Positions 1 to 8,687 of a stretch of DNA of 64,000 bases are shown one piece after another; the stretch's first letter is position 1; each line of letters opens with the position of its first letter. The stretch lies in assembly GCF_000422885.1 (NCBI RefSeq), contig NZ_AUGX01000011.1, positions 248,001-312,000 on the forward strand. The letters run 5' to 3'. The position numbers and the translations under genes were made by a program. The notes below the pieces were generated by a model. It made no database searches. It was not told the origin of the DNA and was given only the letters and a program-made list of their open reading frames with translations. The DNA comes from Ottowia thiooxydans DSM 14619 (lineage in GTDB: Bacteria; Pseudomonadota; Gammaproteobacteria; Burkholderiales; Burkholderiaceae_C).

Positions 1-12
1 GCCTTGAGGTGA

Positions 13-36
13 ACGAGGCCTACCGGCCTCGTCTTT
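13..36 (+). terminator. Possible terminator hairpin of an upstream gene
   Basis: Arms ACGAGGCC (13-20) and GGCCTCGT (25-32) pair perfectly around a TACC loop and are followed by the short pyrimidine run CTTT. The T-run is weak, so this may be only a stable hairpin upstream of yaaA. The gene it would terminate lies outside the window. Confidence 0.35.
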
Positions 37-59
37 GAAGATAGTAGAAAATCGGGCGC

Positions 60-833
60 ATGCTGTTTCTACTGTCCCCCGCGAAAGCGCTCGATTACGA
101 TACCCCCGTGCCGGCTGATGTACCTCATACACAGCCGCTGTTTGCCCGTCAATCCGCTGAGTTGATCAAAGTGCTGCGCGAGAAAACGCCAGCTCAGATT
201 GCTCAGTTGATGCATCTCAGCGACGCGCTGTCAACGCTGAACGTGGCCCGTTACGAGGCTTGGTCGCCCCGTTTCACGGCCCGAAACTCCAAACAAGCCG
301 CATTGGCCTTCAATGGCGATGTATACGGCGGCCTTCAGGCAGCAAGCCTTACTACGGTTGAACTGGGCTGGGCGCAGGAGCACATTCGCATCCTGAGTGG
401 TCTCTATGGGGTTCTACGCCCACTGGATCGCATGCAGCCCTATCGGCTGGAGATGGGCACGCGACTACTGACAGAAAAGGGTAGCAACCTGTATCAGTTC
501 TGGGGAAGCGCAATCGCCGAGTACCTGAACGAGCAGCAAGCAGGTGAGAAATCGCCCGTCGTGGTCAATCTGGCTTCTCAAGAGTATTTCAAATCGGTCG
601 ACCGAAAAGTTCTCAAGGCGCGTGTGATTGAGTGCGTATTTGAAGACTACAAATCCGGCCAGTACAAGATCATCAGCTTTCTGGCCAAGCGGGCACGCGG
701 CTTGATGGCGCGTTACGCTGTGCAGCGGCGGGTGACCACCCCAAAGAAGCTGGAAGGATTCGATCTTGAAGGTTATGCTTTCGATGCATCCGTTTCCGAA
801 CCCGATCGCCTTGTGTTTCGCCGGAAGCTCTAA
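60..833 (+). CDS. yaaA: Peroxide stress protein YaaA (DUF328 family)
   Basis: 257 residues, the usual family length. The N-terminus LFLLSPAKALDY is the family hallmark (E. coli YaaA begins with LILISPAKTLDY). YaaA-family proteins bind DNA and limit free intracellular iron during hydrogen peroxide stress, reducing Fenton damage; they are cytoplasmic. No signal peptide or membrane segment is visible. The next gene starts 28 bases downstream on the same strand, so the two are probably co-transcribed. The start is an ATG at the edge of an AT-rich leader with no strong ribosome binding site. The family assignment is firm; the physiological role is carried over from E. coli. Confidence 0.93.
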   Translation: MLFLLSPAKALDYDTPVPADVPHTQPLFARQSAELIKVLREKTPAQIAQLMHLSDALSTLNVARYEAWSPRFTARNSKQAALAFNGDVYGGLQAASLTTVELGWAQEHIRILSGLYGVLRPLDRMQPYRLEMGTRLLTEKGSNLYQFWGSAIAEYLNEQQAGEKSPVVVNLASQEYFKSVDRKVLKARVIECVFEDYKSGQYKIISFLAKRARGLMARYAVQRRVTTPKKLEGFDLEGYAFDASVSEPDRLVFRRKL

Positions 834-861
834 GGTCTCCTCCTCATTTGACTGATATGCC

Positions 862-1710
862 ATGACTCAGCACATCACTCCCGAACTTCGACAATGGATT
901 GTTTCCCAGGCCCAGGCAGGCCATAGCCTTGAATCGGTCCTGGAGTCAATGAAGGCTTCCGGCTGGGATGAGGACGTAGCGACTGACGCCATGGAGTCCA
1001 CGCTGCGCGATCATCTGGAGACCGAAGCCGTTGCCAAGGGGCTGCCTCCTTCTGTGCCGGTGCCCGAGCCGGCCCTGGATGATTCACCACTGTATCTCGA
1101 CGGGGGCGATCGCCGTGTGGCGGTGCTCGGTTCCATGGCACTTCCGCGCCTGGTGGTATTGGGGGGCTTGCTCTCAGACGAAGAATGCGATGAGCTGATC
1201 GCGTTAGCAACGCCGCGTTTGAGCCGTTCGCTGACGGTGGCAACCCAAACCGGTGGCGAGGAGGTGCATGCCGACCGCACCAGTCAGGGCATGTTCTTCC
1301 AGCGTGGTGAAAACGGACTCGTATCGAAGATCGAAGCCCGGCTGGCAAAGCTGCTGAACTGGCCGGTCGAGAATGGCGAGGGGCTCCAGGTGCTTCAGTA
1401 TGTGCCTGGCACCGAATACAGACCGCATTACGACTACTTCGATCCCAGCGAGCCTGGCACGCCCACCATTTTGAAGCGCGGTGGCCAGCGCGTTGGCACG
1501 GTGGTGATGTATCTCAATGAGCCCGAGAAGGGCGGCGGTACAACCTTCCCGGGGGTGCATTTCGAGGTCGCGCCAAAGCGAGGGAATGCCGTGTTTTTCA
1601 GCTATGAGCGCCCGCACCCTTCCACAGGAACGCTGCATGGCGGAGCGCCCGTGATTGAGGGGGAGAAGTGGATTGCTACGAAATGGTTGCGCGAAGGCGA
1701 GTTTCTTTGA
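862..1710 (+). CDS. Prolyl 4-hydroxylase-like 2-oxoglutarate/Fe(II) oxygenase
   Basis: 282 residues. A helical N-terminal segment (about 5-55) precedes a double-stranded beta-helix oxygenase domain (about 95-280). The iron facial triad is visible as H189-x-D191 in RPHYDYFDP and H259 in GTLHGGAPV; K269 in EGEKWIATKW is positioned to bind the 2-oxoglutarate carboxylate. Bacterial members of this family hydroxylate prolines in protein substrates, such as elongation factor Tu in Pseudomonas, using oxygen and 2-oxoglutarate; the substrate here is unknown. It lies 28 bases behind yaaA, which hints at a shared oxygen or iron stress theme. The extra helical N-terminus resembles a small protein-binding module but I cannot name it. 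Confidence 0.88.
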   Translation: MTQHITPELRQWIVSQAQAGHSLESVLESMKASGWDEDVATDAMESTLRDHLETEAVAKGLPPSVPVPEPALDDSPLYLDGGDRRVAVLGSMALPRLVVLGGLLSDEECDELIALATPRLSRSLTVATQTGGEEVHADRTSQGMFFQRGENGLVSKIEARLAKLLNWPVENGEGLQVLQYVPGTEYRPHYDYFDPSEPGTPTILKRGGQRVGTVVMYLNEPEKGGGTTFPGVHFEVAPKRGNAVFFSYERPHPSTGTLHGGAPVIEGEKWIATKWLREGEFL

Positions 1711-1748
1711 AGGTGCTCGGCAGCAAGCAGCACAGACTTCCGACTTCA

Positions 1749-1770
1749 TCTTTCCCCGGAAGGGGAAAGA
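1749..1770 (+). terminator. Hairpin after the oxygenase gene
   Basis: TCTTTCCCC (1749-1757) pairs perfectly with GGGGAAAGA (1762-1770) around GGAA, 38 bases after the stop codon at 1710. It has no following T-run, so it is either an imperfect terminator or an RNA 3' end stabiliser. Confidence 0.4.
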
Positions 1771-1780
1771 CGAGTACCCC

Positions 1781-2187
1781 GAAGGCCGAGCGAAGCGATG
1801 GCCCGAGTGAGGCTCCCCACCCCTCTGGCTGTGCCGAGGAGCGCAGGGCAAAGGGCGGGCAAGAGCACTGCAAGATGCTCTTGCTTCGTGAACTAGCTTG
1901 CGGCAGCTGTTTGAACGTAGAGAGCGAAGCGAACAAAGTGAGTTCTGCCGCACCGCCCTTTGACCGAGCACCGCAGGTTGCCCGGAGCGCAGCGCAGGGA
2001 CACGGCAAGTGGGGTCGCCTTTTTTGTGCCTACTGTTTTTTGGCGAAACAAAAAAGAGTAGGTGCGCCGCCGGGCGCAATTCCCGGCCTCCGACCTCAAG
2101 AGAAGAGCAGAAGGCAATTTACAACCGCAGCGCTTAAATCAACCGCCGCTTGCCCTCACCCCCGCCCTCTCCCAGAGGGAGAGGGAG
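1781..2187 (+). repeat. Dispersed intergenic repeat, copy A
   Basis: About 0.4 kb that recurs at 4216-4616 in the same orientation with high identity. Shared landmarks in order: GAAGGCCGAGCGAAGC, GAGGAGCGCAGGGCAA, GATGCTCTTGCTTCGTGAAC, GCGGCAGCTGTTTGAACG, AGTTCTGCCGCACCGCCC, CCGGAGCGCAGCG, and a terminal palindrome CCCTCTCCC/GGGAGAGGG (2165-2185). GCGGCAG and CTGCCGC form a long-range inverted repeat. No frame codes for a transposase, so this is a non-autonomous or REP-like element. The remainder to 2347 holds a second CCCTCTCCC-GGGAGAG palindrome near 2234-2256 and no gene. The whole 1711-2347 gap is therefore repeat-derived. Confidence 0.85.
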
Positions 2188-2347
2188 TTAAGACAACCGC
2201 CGCTTGCCCTCACGCCGCAGCCGACCGCCCCCGCCCTCTCCCGCAGGCGGGAGAGCGAGTAAAACCGTCCGCGCGCAAGACATATAAACCCATGTCTCCG
2301 AGTCGCGTTGCTCAGGCCCGACGCACGCAGGCAAGGCCGATCGCACC

Positions 2348-3274
2348 ATGAAACTCTCCATCAACGGCATCACCATAGAAGCCGAAGATTCCGGCGGCTC
2401 CGGCCCCCCCATACTTCTAATCATGGGCCTAGGTGGACAATTGATCCACTGGCCCGCTAGCTTCGTACAAGGCCTGCTCGATGCCGGCTATCGCGTGCTG
2501 CGCTTCGATAACCGTGACGCAGGCCTTTCCACGCATTTCCCCGGGAAATCCGCGCCGAACATACCGTGGATTGCCACCCAGTCCTGGCTGGGCCTGAAGC
2601 CCCGTCTTCCGTACTCACTGGCTGACATGGCCACCGACGCGCGAGGGGTGCTGGACGCTTTCAACGTAAGCCGTGCCCATGTCATTGGCCTGAGTATGGG
2701 CGCCATGATTGCCCAACGCGTCGCACTGGCCGCGCCCGGCCGAGTGGCAAGCCTCACGTGCATCATGGGTAGCAGCGGCGCGCGCGGCCTCATGAAACCC
2801 ACGGCAGCGGTATTGCGCGCAGGTGCCGGCAAGCCTGGGGGGCAAGCTGATGCCGCAGCGCTCGCACGCTATTACGTGCGTTTTTTGCAGGCCATCTCCA
2901 GCCCCACACTGCCCCCATCAGAGGAGGCATTTTTGGAAGTGTTTGAACGCACCGCCAAGCGGCACAGTCCGGATGCGGCGGCCACGGCTCGGCAACTGGC
3001 CGCCATACTCGCCGACGGGCGCAGAGCCAAGTTGCTGGCGGGCATTTCGAATCCCACCCTCGTCATACATGGCGCGGAAGATCCCTTGGTGCCACCTGCT
3101 TGCGGAGCGGATACGGCGCGCCGTATTCCTGGCGCTCGCCTGGAAATGATTGCCGATATGGCCCACGATTTAGCGCCTGCCGTTCACCCTGAGGTGTTGC
3201 GTCGCGTCTTCGCCGTTTTATTGCCTTTCCTTGCTGAACATCCCTTAGATCTTCCAGCCGCCCCTGAAGCCTGA
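2348..3274 (+). CDS. Alpha/beta hydrolase
   Basis: 308 residues with a complete hydrolase triad: nucleophile elbow GLSMG with S116, acid D245 in HGAEDPLVPP, and H273 in MAHDL. The oxyanion region is LLIMGLGGQ near residue 25. The GLSMGAMIAQ elbow and the R-x-D-N-R-D segment (52-57) are typical of the large esterase/lipase-like group often annotated as alpha/beta fold hydrolase or proline iminopeptidase-like. The substrate cannot be assigned. The start is ATG 2348, preceded by AAGG about ten bases upstream. It is followed 24 bases later by queF, and both genes sit between the two copies of the intergenic repeat, so they may move or be lost together. Confidence 0.85.
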   Translation: MKLSINGITIEAEDSGGSGPPILLIMGLGGQLIHWPASFVQGLLDAGYRVLRFDNRDAGLSTHFPGKSAPNIPWIATQSWLGLKPRLPYSLADMATDARGVLDAFNVSRAHVIGLSMGAMIAQRVALAAPGRVASLTCIMGSSGARGLMKPTAAVLRAGAGKPGGQADAAALARYYVRFLQAISSPTLPPSEEAFLEVFERTAKRHSPDAAATARQLAAILADGRRAKLLAGISNPTLVIHGAEDPLVPPACGADTARRIPGARLEMIADMAHDLAPAVHPEVLRRVFAVLLPFLAEHPLDLPAAPEA

Positions 3275-3298
3275 AGTCACCATCGCACAAGCTGAAAC

Positions 3299-4153
3299 AT
3301 GAGTCATTCACCAGACACAGCGGATTCGCCGCTAGGAAAATCAACTACCTATGTGGATCAGTACGACGCCAGCCTGTTGTATCCGATAGCGCGTGCGCCG
3401 CAACGTGCCGCCATGGGCATTCATGGCCAGCCAATGTTCTTTGGCGCTGATCTATGGACGGCCTACGAGCTTTCCTGGCTAAACCTGCGTGGCAAGCCTC
3501 AGGTAGCGATTGCTCAAATCATGGTGCCGGCAGAGAGTACCCACATCATTGAGAGCAAGTCGTTCAAGCTGTATCTCGGCAGCTTCAGCGGCACACGTAT
3601 TGCCGATGCGGAAGAAGTGCGCCAACGGATCAGCCAGGATGTAAGCAGTGCCATGTGGTCGGGCGGCGAGAAGCGAGCAACGGCAGGTGTCAAGCTCGTA
3701 TTGGCGGACGACTTCGACAATGCACCCTTGCATGAGCTAGACGGTTTGAGCCTGGATCGCCTGGATATTGAATGCGAGCATTTTCACCCCGCCCCCGAGC
3801 TGCTTTCATCTGCGGTAGAAGAGAAGCCCGTGGAAGAAACCTTGACCAGCCGATTGCTGAAGAGCAATTGCCCGGTGACCGGTCAGCCCGATTGGGGCAG
3901 TGTGCAGATTCGTTATGCAGGTCCGCAGATTGACCAGGAGGGCTTGCTCAAGTACATCGTGAGCTTCCGTGGTCACGATGATTTTCATGAGCATTGCGTG
4001 GAGCGCATGTTCACTGATATCTGGGCGCGGTGTCACCCCACGAAGCTATCGGTTTATGCGCGTTACACACGCCGTGGTGGGTTGGACATCAACCCCTGGC
4101 GCACCAGCCATCCGGGTCCTATGCCGGCGAGCATCCGTACTGCTCGTCAATGA
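3299..4153 (+). CDS. queF: NADPH-dependent 7-cyano-7-deazaguanine reductase QueF (long type)
   Basis: 284 residues, matching the long bimodular QueF of E. coli (282). It reduces the nitrile of preQ0 to the aminomethyl group of preQ1, a step in queuosine tRNA modification, in the cytoplasm. The thioimide-forming nucleophile is C191 in [12 protein letters not shown] with D198 as general acid; the QueF signature [12 protein letters not shown] is at 85-96. No other queuosine genes are in the window, which is normal because they are scattered. A frame entirely opposite to it was ignored as a shadow. Confidence 0.96.
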   Translation: MSHSPDTADSPLGKSTTYVDQYDASLLYPIARAPQRAAMGIHGQPMFFGADLWTAYELSWLNLRGKPQVAIAQIMVPAESTHIIESKSFKLYLGSFSGTRIADAEEVRQRISQDVSSAMWSGGEKRATAGVKLVLADDFDNAPLHELDGLSLDRLDIECEHFHPAPELLSSAVEEKPVEETLTSRLLKSNCPVTGQPDWGSVQIRYAGPQIDQEGLLKYIVSFRGHDDFHEHCVERMFTDIWARCHPTKLSVYARYTRRGGLDINPWRTSHPGPMPASIRTARQ

Positions 4154-4215
4154 GTCCGGAGCTAGCCCTTCGTGGTCGTGAATTAGTCTTATCCCCGCTA
4201 GGGGACTAATATCTG

Positions 4216-4616
4216 GAAGGCCGAGCGAAGCAATGGCCCGAGTGAGTCCCCAACCCCTTGAGGCCGTGCCGAGGAGCGCAGGGCAAGGGGTGGGCAAGAG
4301 CACTGAAAGATGCTCTTGCTTCGTGAACTAGCTTGCGGCAGCTGTTTGAACGTAGAGAGCGAAGCGAAAGAAGTGAGTTCTGCCGCACCGCCCCTTGCCC
4401 GAGCACCGGAGGGTGCCCGGAGCGCAGCGTAGGGACACGGACTTGGGGTCGCATTTCTTTGGTTCCTTGCTTTGTGCGAGCAAAGAAAGGGACTGCGCCG
4501 CCGGGCGCAATCCCGGCCTCCGACCTCAAGAGAAGAGTAGAAGGCCATTAGCAACCACCGCGCTTAATCAACCGCCGCTTGCCCTCACCCCAACCCTCTC
4601 CCAGGGGGAGAGGGAG
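4216..4616 (+). repeat. Dispersed intergenic repeat, copy B
   Basis: Second copy of the repeat described at 1781-2187, same orientation, with the same block order and a terminal palindrome CCCTCTCCC/GGGGAGAGGG at 4584-4604. Short differences such as the extra T-rich segment near 4456-4492 show the copies have diverged. Together with copy A it brackets the hydrolase-queF pair as 2-kb-apart direct repeats. The remaining bases of the 4154-4672 gap hold nothing further that I recognise. Confidence 0.85.
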
Positions 4617-4672
4617 TAAGAGTAGCCGCCCTCCCAGGGGGAGTAACACCCCCACGCTCTCACATCCCCATC

Positions 4673-5518
4673 TCAGCTGAACTCGCTGAAATTCTTCAGC
4701 TGTGCAAGAGAAGGAAACTCCCCAGCGCGTTTCTCTTTCATAGCCGTCACAGCTTCACGCACATGCGCATTACTCCAGATAGCCCCTTGCAGCCACCCCA
4801 TTTGGCGCAGACTGTCCTCCACTGAGTGGTCCCGCGCGTAGTTCACTGCCTGCTTGGTGCCCCATACGGCCACTGGCGGTTTGGCAGCAATTTCCGCAGC
4901 GCATTGCATGGCCGCCGCGAGCGTGGCTTCTTGCGTTTCGAACACTTCGTTGACCAGGCCGTACTGCATTGCCTTCTGCGCCCCCAGCCGGCGGCCGGTG
5001 TAGGCCAATTCCTTGACGACTGCCAGCGGAATCAGCTTAGGCAGCCGCTGCAACGTGCCCACATCTGCCACCATGCCAATGTTGATCTCCTGTATGCAAA
5101 AGAACGCTTCGGCGCTGGCATAGCGGATACAGGCCGCGGTCACCATATCTACTGCGCCACCTATGCAGCCCCCGTGCAGAGCGGCGATCACAGGAATGCG
5201 CAGTGACTCCATCCTGGTGAAGGTAGCCTGCATATTCGTCAAGAGATCGAAGATCGCCGCTCGGCCTTCTGCGCTCTTGTCATCCATCTGAATAGCACCA
5301 CCGAATACATCGAGTGCCATGCCGGCTGAAAAGTGCTTGCCTGTACTGGAAATCACCAGTGCTCGTGCGTCCCCTCCTTGCTGCAGGTGCGTTAAAACCT
5401 CGTCCAGCTCGCGCCAGAATGCAGGGTTCATCGTGTTCAGCTCATCGGGACGATTGAGCACCAGGTGCGCAACGTGGTTGACTGTGGTCAGCGAGAAGCA
5501 GGTCAGTTGCAGGGGCAT
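4673..5518 (-). CDS. Delta(3,5)-delta(2,4)-dienoyl-CoA isomerase-like crotonase
   Basis: 281 residues of the enoyl-CoA hydratase/isomerase fold. The oxyanion hole segments are KHFSAGMALD (61-70) and HGGCIGGAVD (115-124). The three acidic residues D124, E144 and D152 have exactly the 20- and 8-residue spacing of D176/E196/D204 in mammalian dienoyl-CoA isomerase, and the block EINIGMVADVGTLQRLPK strongly resembles that enzyme. It would isomerise double bonds of unsaturated acyl-CoAs during beta-oxidation. It is the third gene of a reverse-strand run after fahA and dinB, 19 bases behind dinB. The reaction assignment is by residue spacing and remains an inference; a general enoyl-CoA hydratase is the alternative. 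Confidence 0.85.
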   Translation of the reverse strand: MPLQLTCFSLTTVNHVAHLVLNRPDELNTMNPAFWRELDEVLTHLQQGGDARALVISSTGKHFSAGMALDVFGGAIQMDDKSAEGRAAIFDLLTNMQATFTRMESLRIPVIAALHGGCIGGAVDMVTAACIRYASAEAFFCIQEINIGMVADVGTLQRLPKLIPLAVVKELAYTGRRLGAQKAMQYGLVNEVFETQEATLAAAMQCAAEIAAKPPVAVWGTKQAVNYARDHSVEDSLRQMGWLQGAIWSNAHVREAVTAMKEKRAGEFPSLAQLKNFSEFS

Positions 5519-5537
5519 GGCAATGTCTCCATGGTTA

Positions 5538-6875
5538 TTAAAAGAGTTCTCCAGTGAGCGTATCGTGGCTTGCTGCTCTGAGCGCAGGTGCTGACACGTC
5601 GGTACCGGTTACTGATGGATTTTGTACAGACTGACCCGTGGAATCAATCTTCATCAGTGAGCCTACCCTCACACCCAGGAGGCGCAGGCGGCGAGAGAGA
5701 TCGGCGCGCTTGAGGCACAGGCCCGCCACGCGGCGGATCAGCTTGGGATCAGCGGTATGGCTGTCGATGCTCTGGTCTCGCGTGACGATTTTGAAATCGT
5801 CGAAACGCAGCTTGATGCCAATGGTCTTGCCCACGTAGCCCTTCCTGGCCAGATCCCCGGCGACTTGTTCGCAGAGCCTGGTGAAAATGGCGCCCAAGGC
5901 CGCACGATCGTTCACTGCATGGAGATCTCGTTCGAACGTGGTCTCCCGGCTCATGCTCACGGGCTCGCTCTCGGTTACCACGGGACGGTTGTCTCGGCCA
6001 TGAGCGGCGTGATGAAGCCAGGCTCCATAAACCTTGCCAAAAGTCGCCATGAGCCATGGGAGATCGCGTGTTGCCAACTCGCCAATCGTGTGTATGCCAT
6101 GGCTTTGCAGGCGAGCATCTGCCTTGGGGCCAATGCCGTTGATCTTGCGGCAGGGCAGGGGCCAGATCATCGATTCAAGATCGCTTTCCTGCACGATGCT
6201 GATGCCATTCGGCTTGTTGAACTCGCTTGCCATCTTGGCGATGAGCTTGTTTGGCGCCACGCCAATGGAGCAGGTCAACCCTGTGACTTCAGCGATGCGT
6301 TTTTGAATCAAGCGCGCGAGCACGCGCCCACCTTCGCGCTGGCCGCCCGGCACGTCAGTGAAATCGATGTACACCTCATCTACGCCGCGGTCTTCCATCA
6401 GGGGGGCAATGTCCCGAATGGTTTCCTTGAAGAGGCGCGAATACTTGCGATATTGCTCAAAGTCGACGGGCAAAAGGATCGCTTGCGGACACAGTCGGGC
6501 CGCTTTCATCATTCCCATGGCCGAGCCAATGCCGAACTGGCGTGCGGGGTAGGTGGCGGTGGTGATCACGCCGCGGCCCACGTAATCGCGCAGCAGCGGA
6601 AAGAAATCGAGAGGAATTTCAGCGAGATGCTCGGACGTCCATTCGCGCTCCGGGTGCACTTCACTCAGCCGTGCAATGAGGTCATCTTCGCGCCGCCGCC
6701 CACCGCCAATCACCATAGGCAAGCCCCTGAGCTGCGGATAGCGCAGCCATTCAACGGACGCGTAGAACGCGTCCATGTCGAGATGGGCAATACGGCGGGA
6801 AGGCGCTGGCGGCACGGTTTGCTCCCGTGAATCCAGAATGGGGCTCAGGCTGATGGCAGCACGGTCCCAACGCAT
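5538..6875 (-). CDS. dinB: DNA polymerase IV (Y-family) with an insertion
   Basis: 445 residues versus 351 in E. coli. Catalytic residues are visible: D33 in HLDMDAFYASVEW and D166-E167 in VDEVYIDF. It performs error-prone translesion synthesis. About 40 extra residues (roughly 61-100, starting EDDLIARLSEV) interrupt the finger region between GGGRRR and RGVITTATYPAR, exactly where E. coli reads through directly. Little-finger helix-hairpin motifs follow near PCRKINGIGPKAD. The C-terminal end LTGELF could be a beta-clamp binding peptide. The chosen start (6875) overlaps the end of fahA by 31 bases; a shorter start nearer HLDMD is possible. No LexA box was searched successfully by eye. Confidence 0.92.
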   Translation of the reverse strand: MRWDRAAISLSPILDSREQTVPPAPSRRIAHLDMDAFYASVEWLRYPQLRGLPMVIGGGRRREDDLIARLSEVHPEREWTSEHLAEIPLDFFPLLRDYVGRGVITTATYPARQFGIGSAMGMMKAARLCPQAILLPVDFEQYRKYSRLFKETIRDIAPLMEDRGVDEVYIDFTDVPGGQREGGRVLARLIQKRIAEVTGLTCSIGVAPNKLIAKMASEFNKPNGISIVQESDLESMIWPLPCRKINGIGPKADARLQSHGIHTIGELATRDLPWLMATFGKVYGAWLHHAAHGRDNRPVVTESEPVSMSRETTFERDLHAVNDRAALGAIFTRLCEQVAGDLARKGYVGKTIGIKLRFDDFKIVTRDQSIDSHTADPKLIRRVAGLCLKRADLSRRLRLLGVRVGSLMKIDSTGQSVQNPSVTGTDVSAPALRAASHDTLTGELF

Positions 6876-8158
6876 TCGCCAAAACCAATCCGCACTGTGC
6901 CGGGTTTTTCACACCAGCCGCGCAGGATCACAGTGTCGCCATCTTCCAACCAGGTCCGGCTCTCGCCGTTGGATAGTTGAACAGGGTTCTTGCCGCCTGA
7001 GGTCAGCTCGATCAGCGCGCAGGCCTGGTCCAGGGTAGGGCCGGACAGGGTGCCCGTACCAAGCAGATCGCCGGGTTGCAGGTTACAGCCGTTCACAGTG
7101 TGGTGTGTCACCAATTGGCCTGCGGTCCAATAAGCATGGCGGTAGTTGGTGAGCGTGAGGCGGGCGGGCGCAGCCTTCGCATTGCGCATCTGAGATGTTT
7201 CTATCAGGGCTTCAAGCTGGATGTCCAGGCCGCCCTCCGCGCTGTTGGCAGCGCCGCTGAGGTAGGGCAAGGGTTGCGGGTCATCAGCGGGGTGCGCGAA
7301 CGACGTACGGAAGGGCGCCAGTGCTTCCATCGTCACGATCCAGGGCGAGATGGTCGAAGCGAAGCTCTTGGAAAGGAAAGGGCCGAGCGGCTGATACTCC
7401 CAAGCCTGAATGTCCCTTGCTGACCAGTCGTTGAACAAAACCAAACCAAAGATATGTGACTCAGCCTGTTCAATAGGAACGGATTCGCCCAATTCGTTGC
7501 CTTGACCTACAAAGATGCCCATTTCAAGTTCAATGTCCAAGCGTGCGCATGGCTTGACTTGCGGCGCATCGGCATCTGGTGATTTGAGCTGTCCGCGAGG
7601 TCGCTTGAAGGACTGTCCCGAGATGCCGATGCTGGACGAGCGTCCGTGGTAGCCAATCGGCACCCATTTGTAATTTGGCAGCAGCGGGTTGTCTGGGCGG
7701 AACTGCTTGCCGATATTGGTCGCGTGATGGATTGAGGTGTAGAAATCGGTGTAGTCGCCAATGCTTGCCGGCAGCGCATATTCCGCCTGGGATTGGGGAA
7801 CCAACCCGGCCTTGATCGCGGCTTCGTCTTTGGAGCCGGCTCGCAAGGCCTTTGAAAGGGCTTTGCGCAGGTGCGAAACCTTCCCGGCGCCTAGCGCCAT
7901 CAGGTGATTGAGCGTGGGTTCAGCGGCGGCTTGAGCCGCTGGGAGCGCATCGCCCTCGAAAATCCCCGCCTGAAGGGCGGCGGCCATATCCACGATCTGA
8001 TCGCCAATGGCGACGCCACCCCGCCAGGCTTCTTGTGTTCCTTGGCGGCGGAACACGGCAAATGGAAGATTCTGGATTGGAAAATCCGTCCTGCCGTCGT
8101 TCGCTGATAGAACCCAGCTGGTGAGGGCGGGGTCGTGCGTTTCGTTGATTTTTGCCAT
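6845..8158 (-). CDS. fahA: Fumarylacetoacetase
   Basis: 437 residues when started at the ATG at 8158, which has AGGAGG six bases upstream; the in-frame ATG 18 bases earlier lacks a good site. The enzyme hydrolyses 4-fumarylacetoacetate to fumarate and acetoacetate, the last step of tyrosine/homogentisate catabolism. Family markers include DFYTSIHHATNIGKQF with the catalytic histidine, metal-binding LDIELEMGIFVG, NDWSARDIQAWEYQPLGPF and a C-terminal ILRGWCEKPG segment. Usually it neighbours homogentisate dioxygenase; here that gene is absent and the next genes are dinB and a crotonase, which is an unusual operon. Confidence 0.96.
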   Translation of the reverse strand: MAKINETHDPALTSWVLSANDGRTDFPIQNLPFAVFRRQGTQEAWRGGVAIGDQIVDMAAALQAGIFEGDALPAAQAAAEPTLNHLMALGAGKVSHLRKALSKALRAGSKDEAAIKAGLVPQSQAEYALPASIGDYTDFYTSIHHATNIGKQFRPDNPLLPNYKWVPIGYHGRSSSIGISGQSFKRPRGQLKSPDADAPQVKPCARLDIELEMGIFVGQGNELGESVPIEQAESHIFGLVLFNDWSARDIQAWEYQPLGPFLSKSFASTISPWIVTMEALAPFRTSFAHPADDPQPLPYLSGAANSAEGGLDIQLEALIETSQMRNAKAAPARLTLTNYRHAYWTAGQLVTHHTVNGCNLQPGDLLGTGTLSGPTLDQACALIELTSGGKNPVQLSNGESRTWLEDGDTVILRGWCEKPGTVRIGFGECVGTVLPSA

Positions 8159-8346
8159 GAAGCCTCCTGAGCGCAAGAAAATTCGAGATGGTGAGGATGG
8201 TACCCGCCCCAGTTATCGGTGTCGGTTCACAGGGCATTCATGAGCAATGCGGATTTCACCCGCGCCGCTGAAGGAGGCTCGTTCTTTCGTGAGGGCGGGA
8301 ATACCCTGCTCCGAAAGCCTTTATTTCAAGCAATTTTTGTGGTGCA

Positions 8347-8375
8347 TTGCAGCAATTGCAATTTACAGTGATAAT
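8347..8375 (+). promoter_or_regulatory. Candidate promoter and 0.3-kb leader of the DEAD-box helicase gene
   Basis: TTGCAG (8347-8352) and GATAAT (8370-8375) are separated by 17 bases. Transcription from here would give a leader of about 310 bases (to 8687) that is AT-rich relative to its surroundings, contains U-runs and a CCCGGCGTTACGCCG-type hairpin near 8525, and has no convincing gene. Long leaders are common in cold-induced RNA helicase mRNAs. The minus-strand interval 8159-8240 would carry the fahA promoter, which I could not pick out. Confidence 0.4.
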
Positions 8376-8687
8376 AGAGGGCTTCGCGGTTGACCTTTTG
8401 GCAACGCGTTGTAGATACATCTCCCCTCTCGCACGCTGTCACGGGCCTATCAGGCCGAGTTGACTCAAAGGTGAAGAATCGGGATTCGGCTGAAAATTTC
8501 AAAAGCCGTCTCTTTTGTTTCTCACCCGGCGTTACGCCGTTTCTTTTGCTTGCCGCGTTGTTGGATGGTTGGTGTTTTTTAAACCCCGGGCGTATTTTTT
8601 GCCCGACCATTTGACATGCGCGTTGGCGCGACCCTGCCAGAGCTTTAATCGCCAGGCCGGTTCCGCTGCTGCATGCCGGAAAGAAAC

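Noticed and set aside
1781-2187. Insertion sequence
   Set aside because: The repeat carries no transposase frame and no clear terminal inverted repeats; classed as a non-autonomous repeat.
5757-6830. 357-codon forward open frame
   Set aside because: It lies wholly opposite dinB, whose catalytic motifs are clear; the predicted protein has no family character.
8239-8370. Possible 43-codon protein starting ATGAGCAATGCG
   Set aside because: No homology recognised, poor ribosome site, and it overlaps the predicted promoter of the helicase gene.
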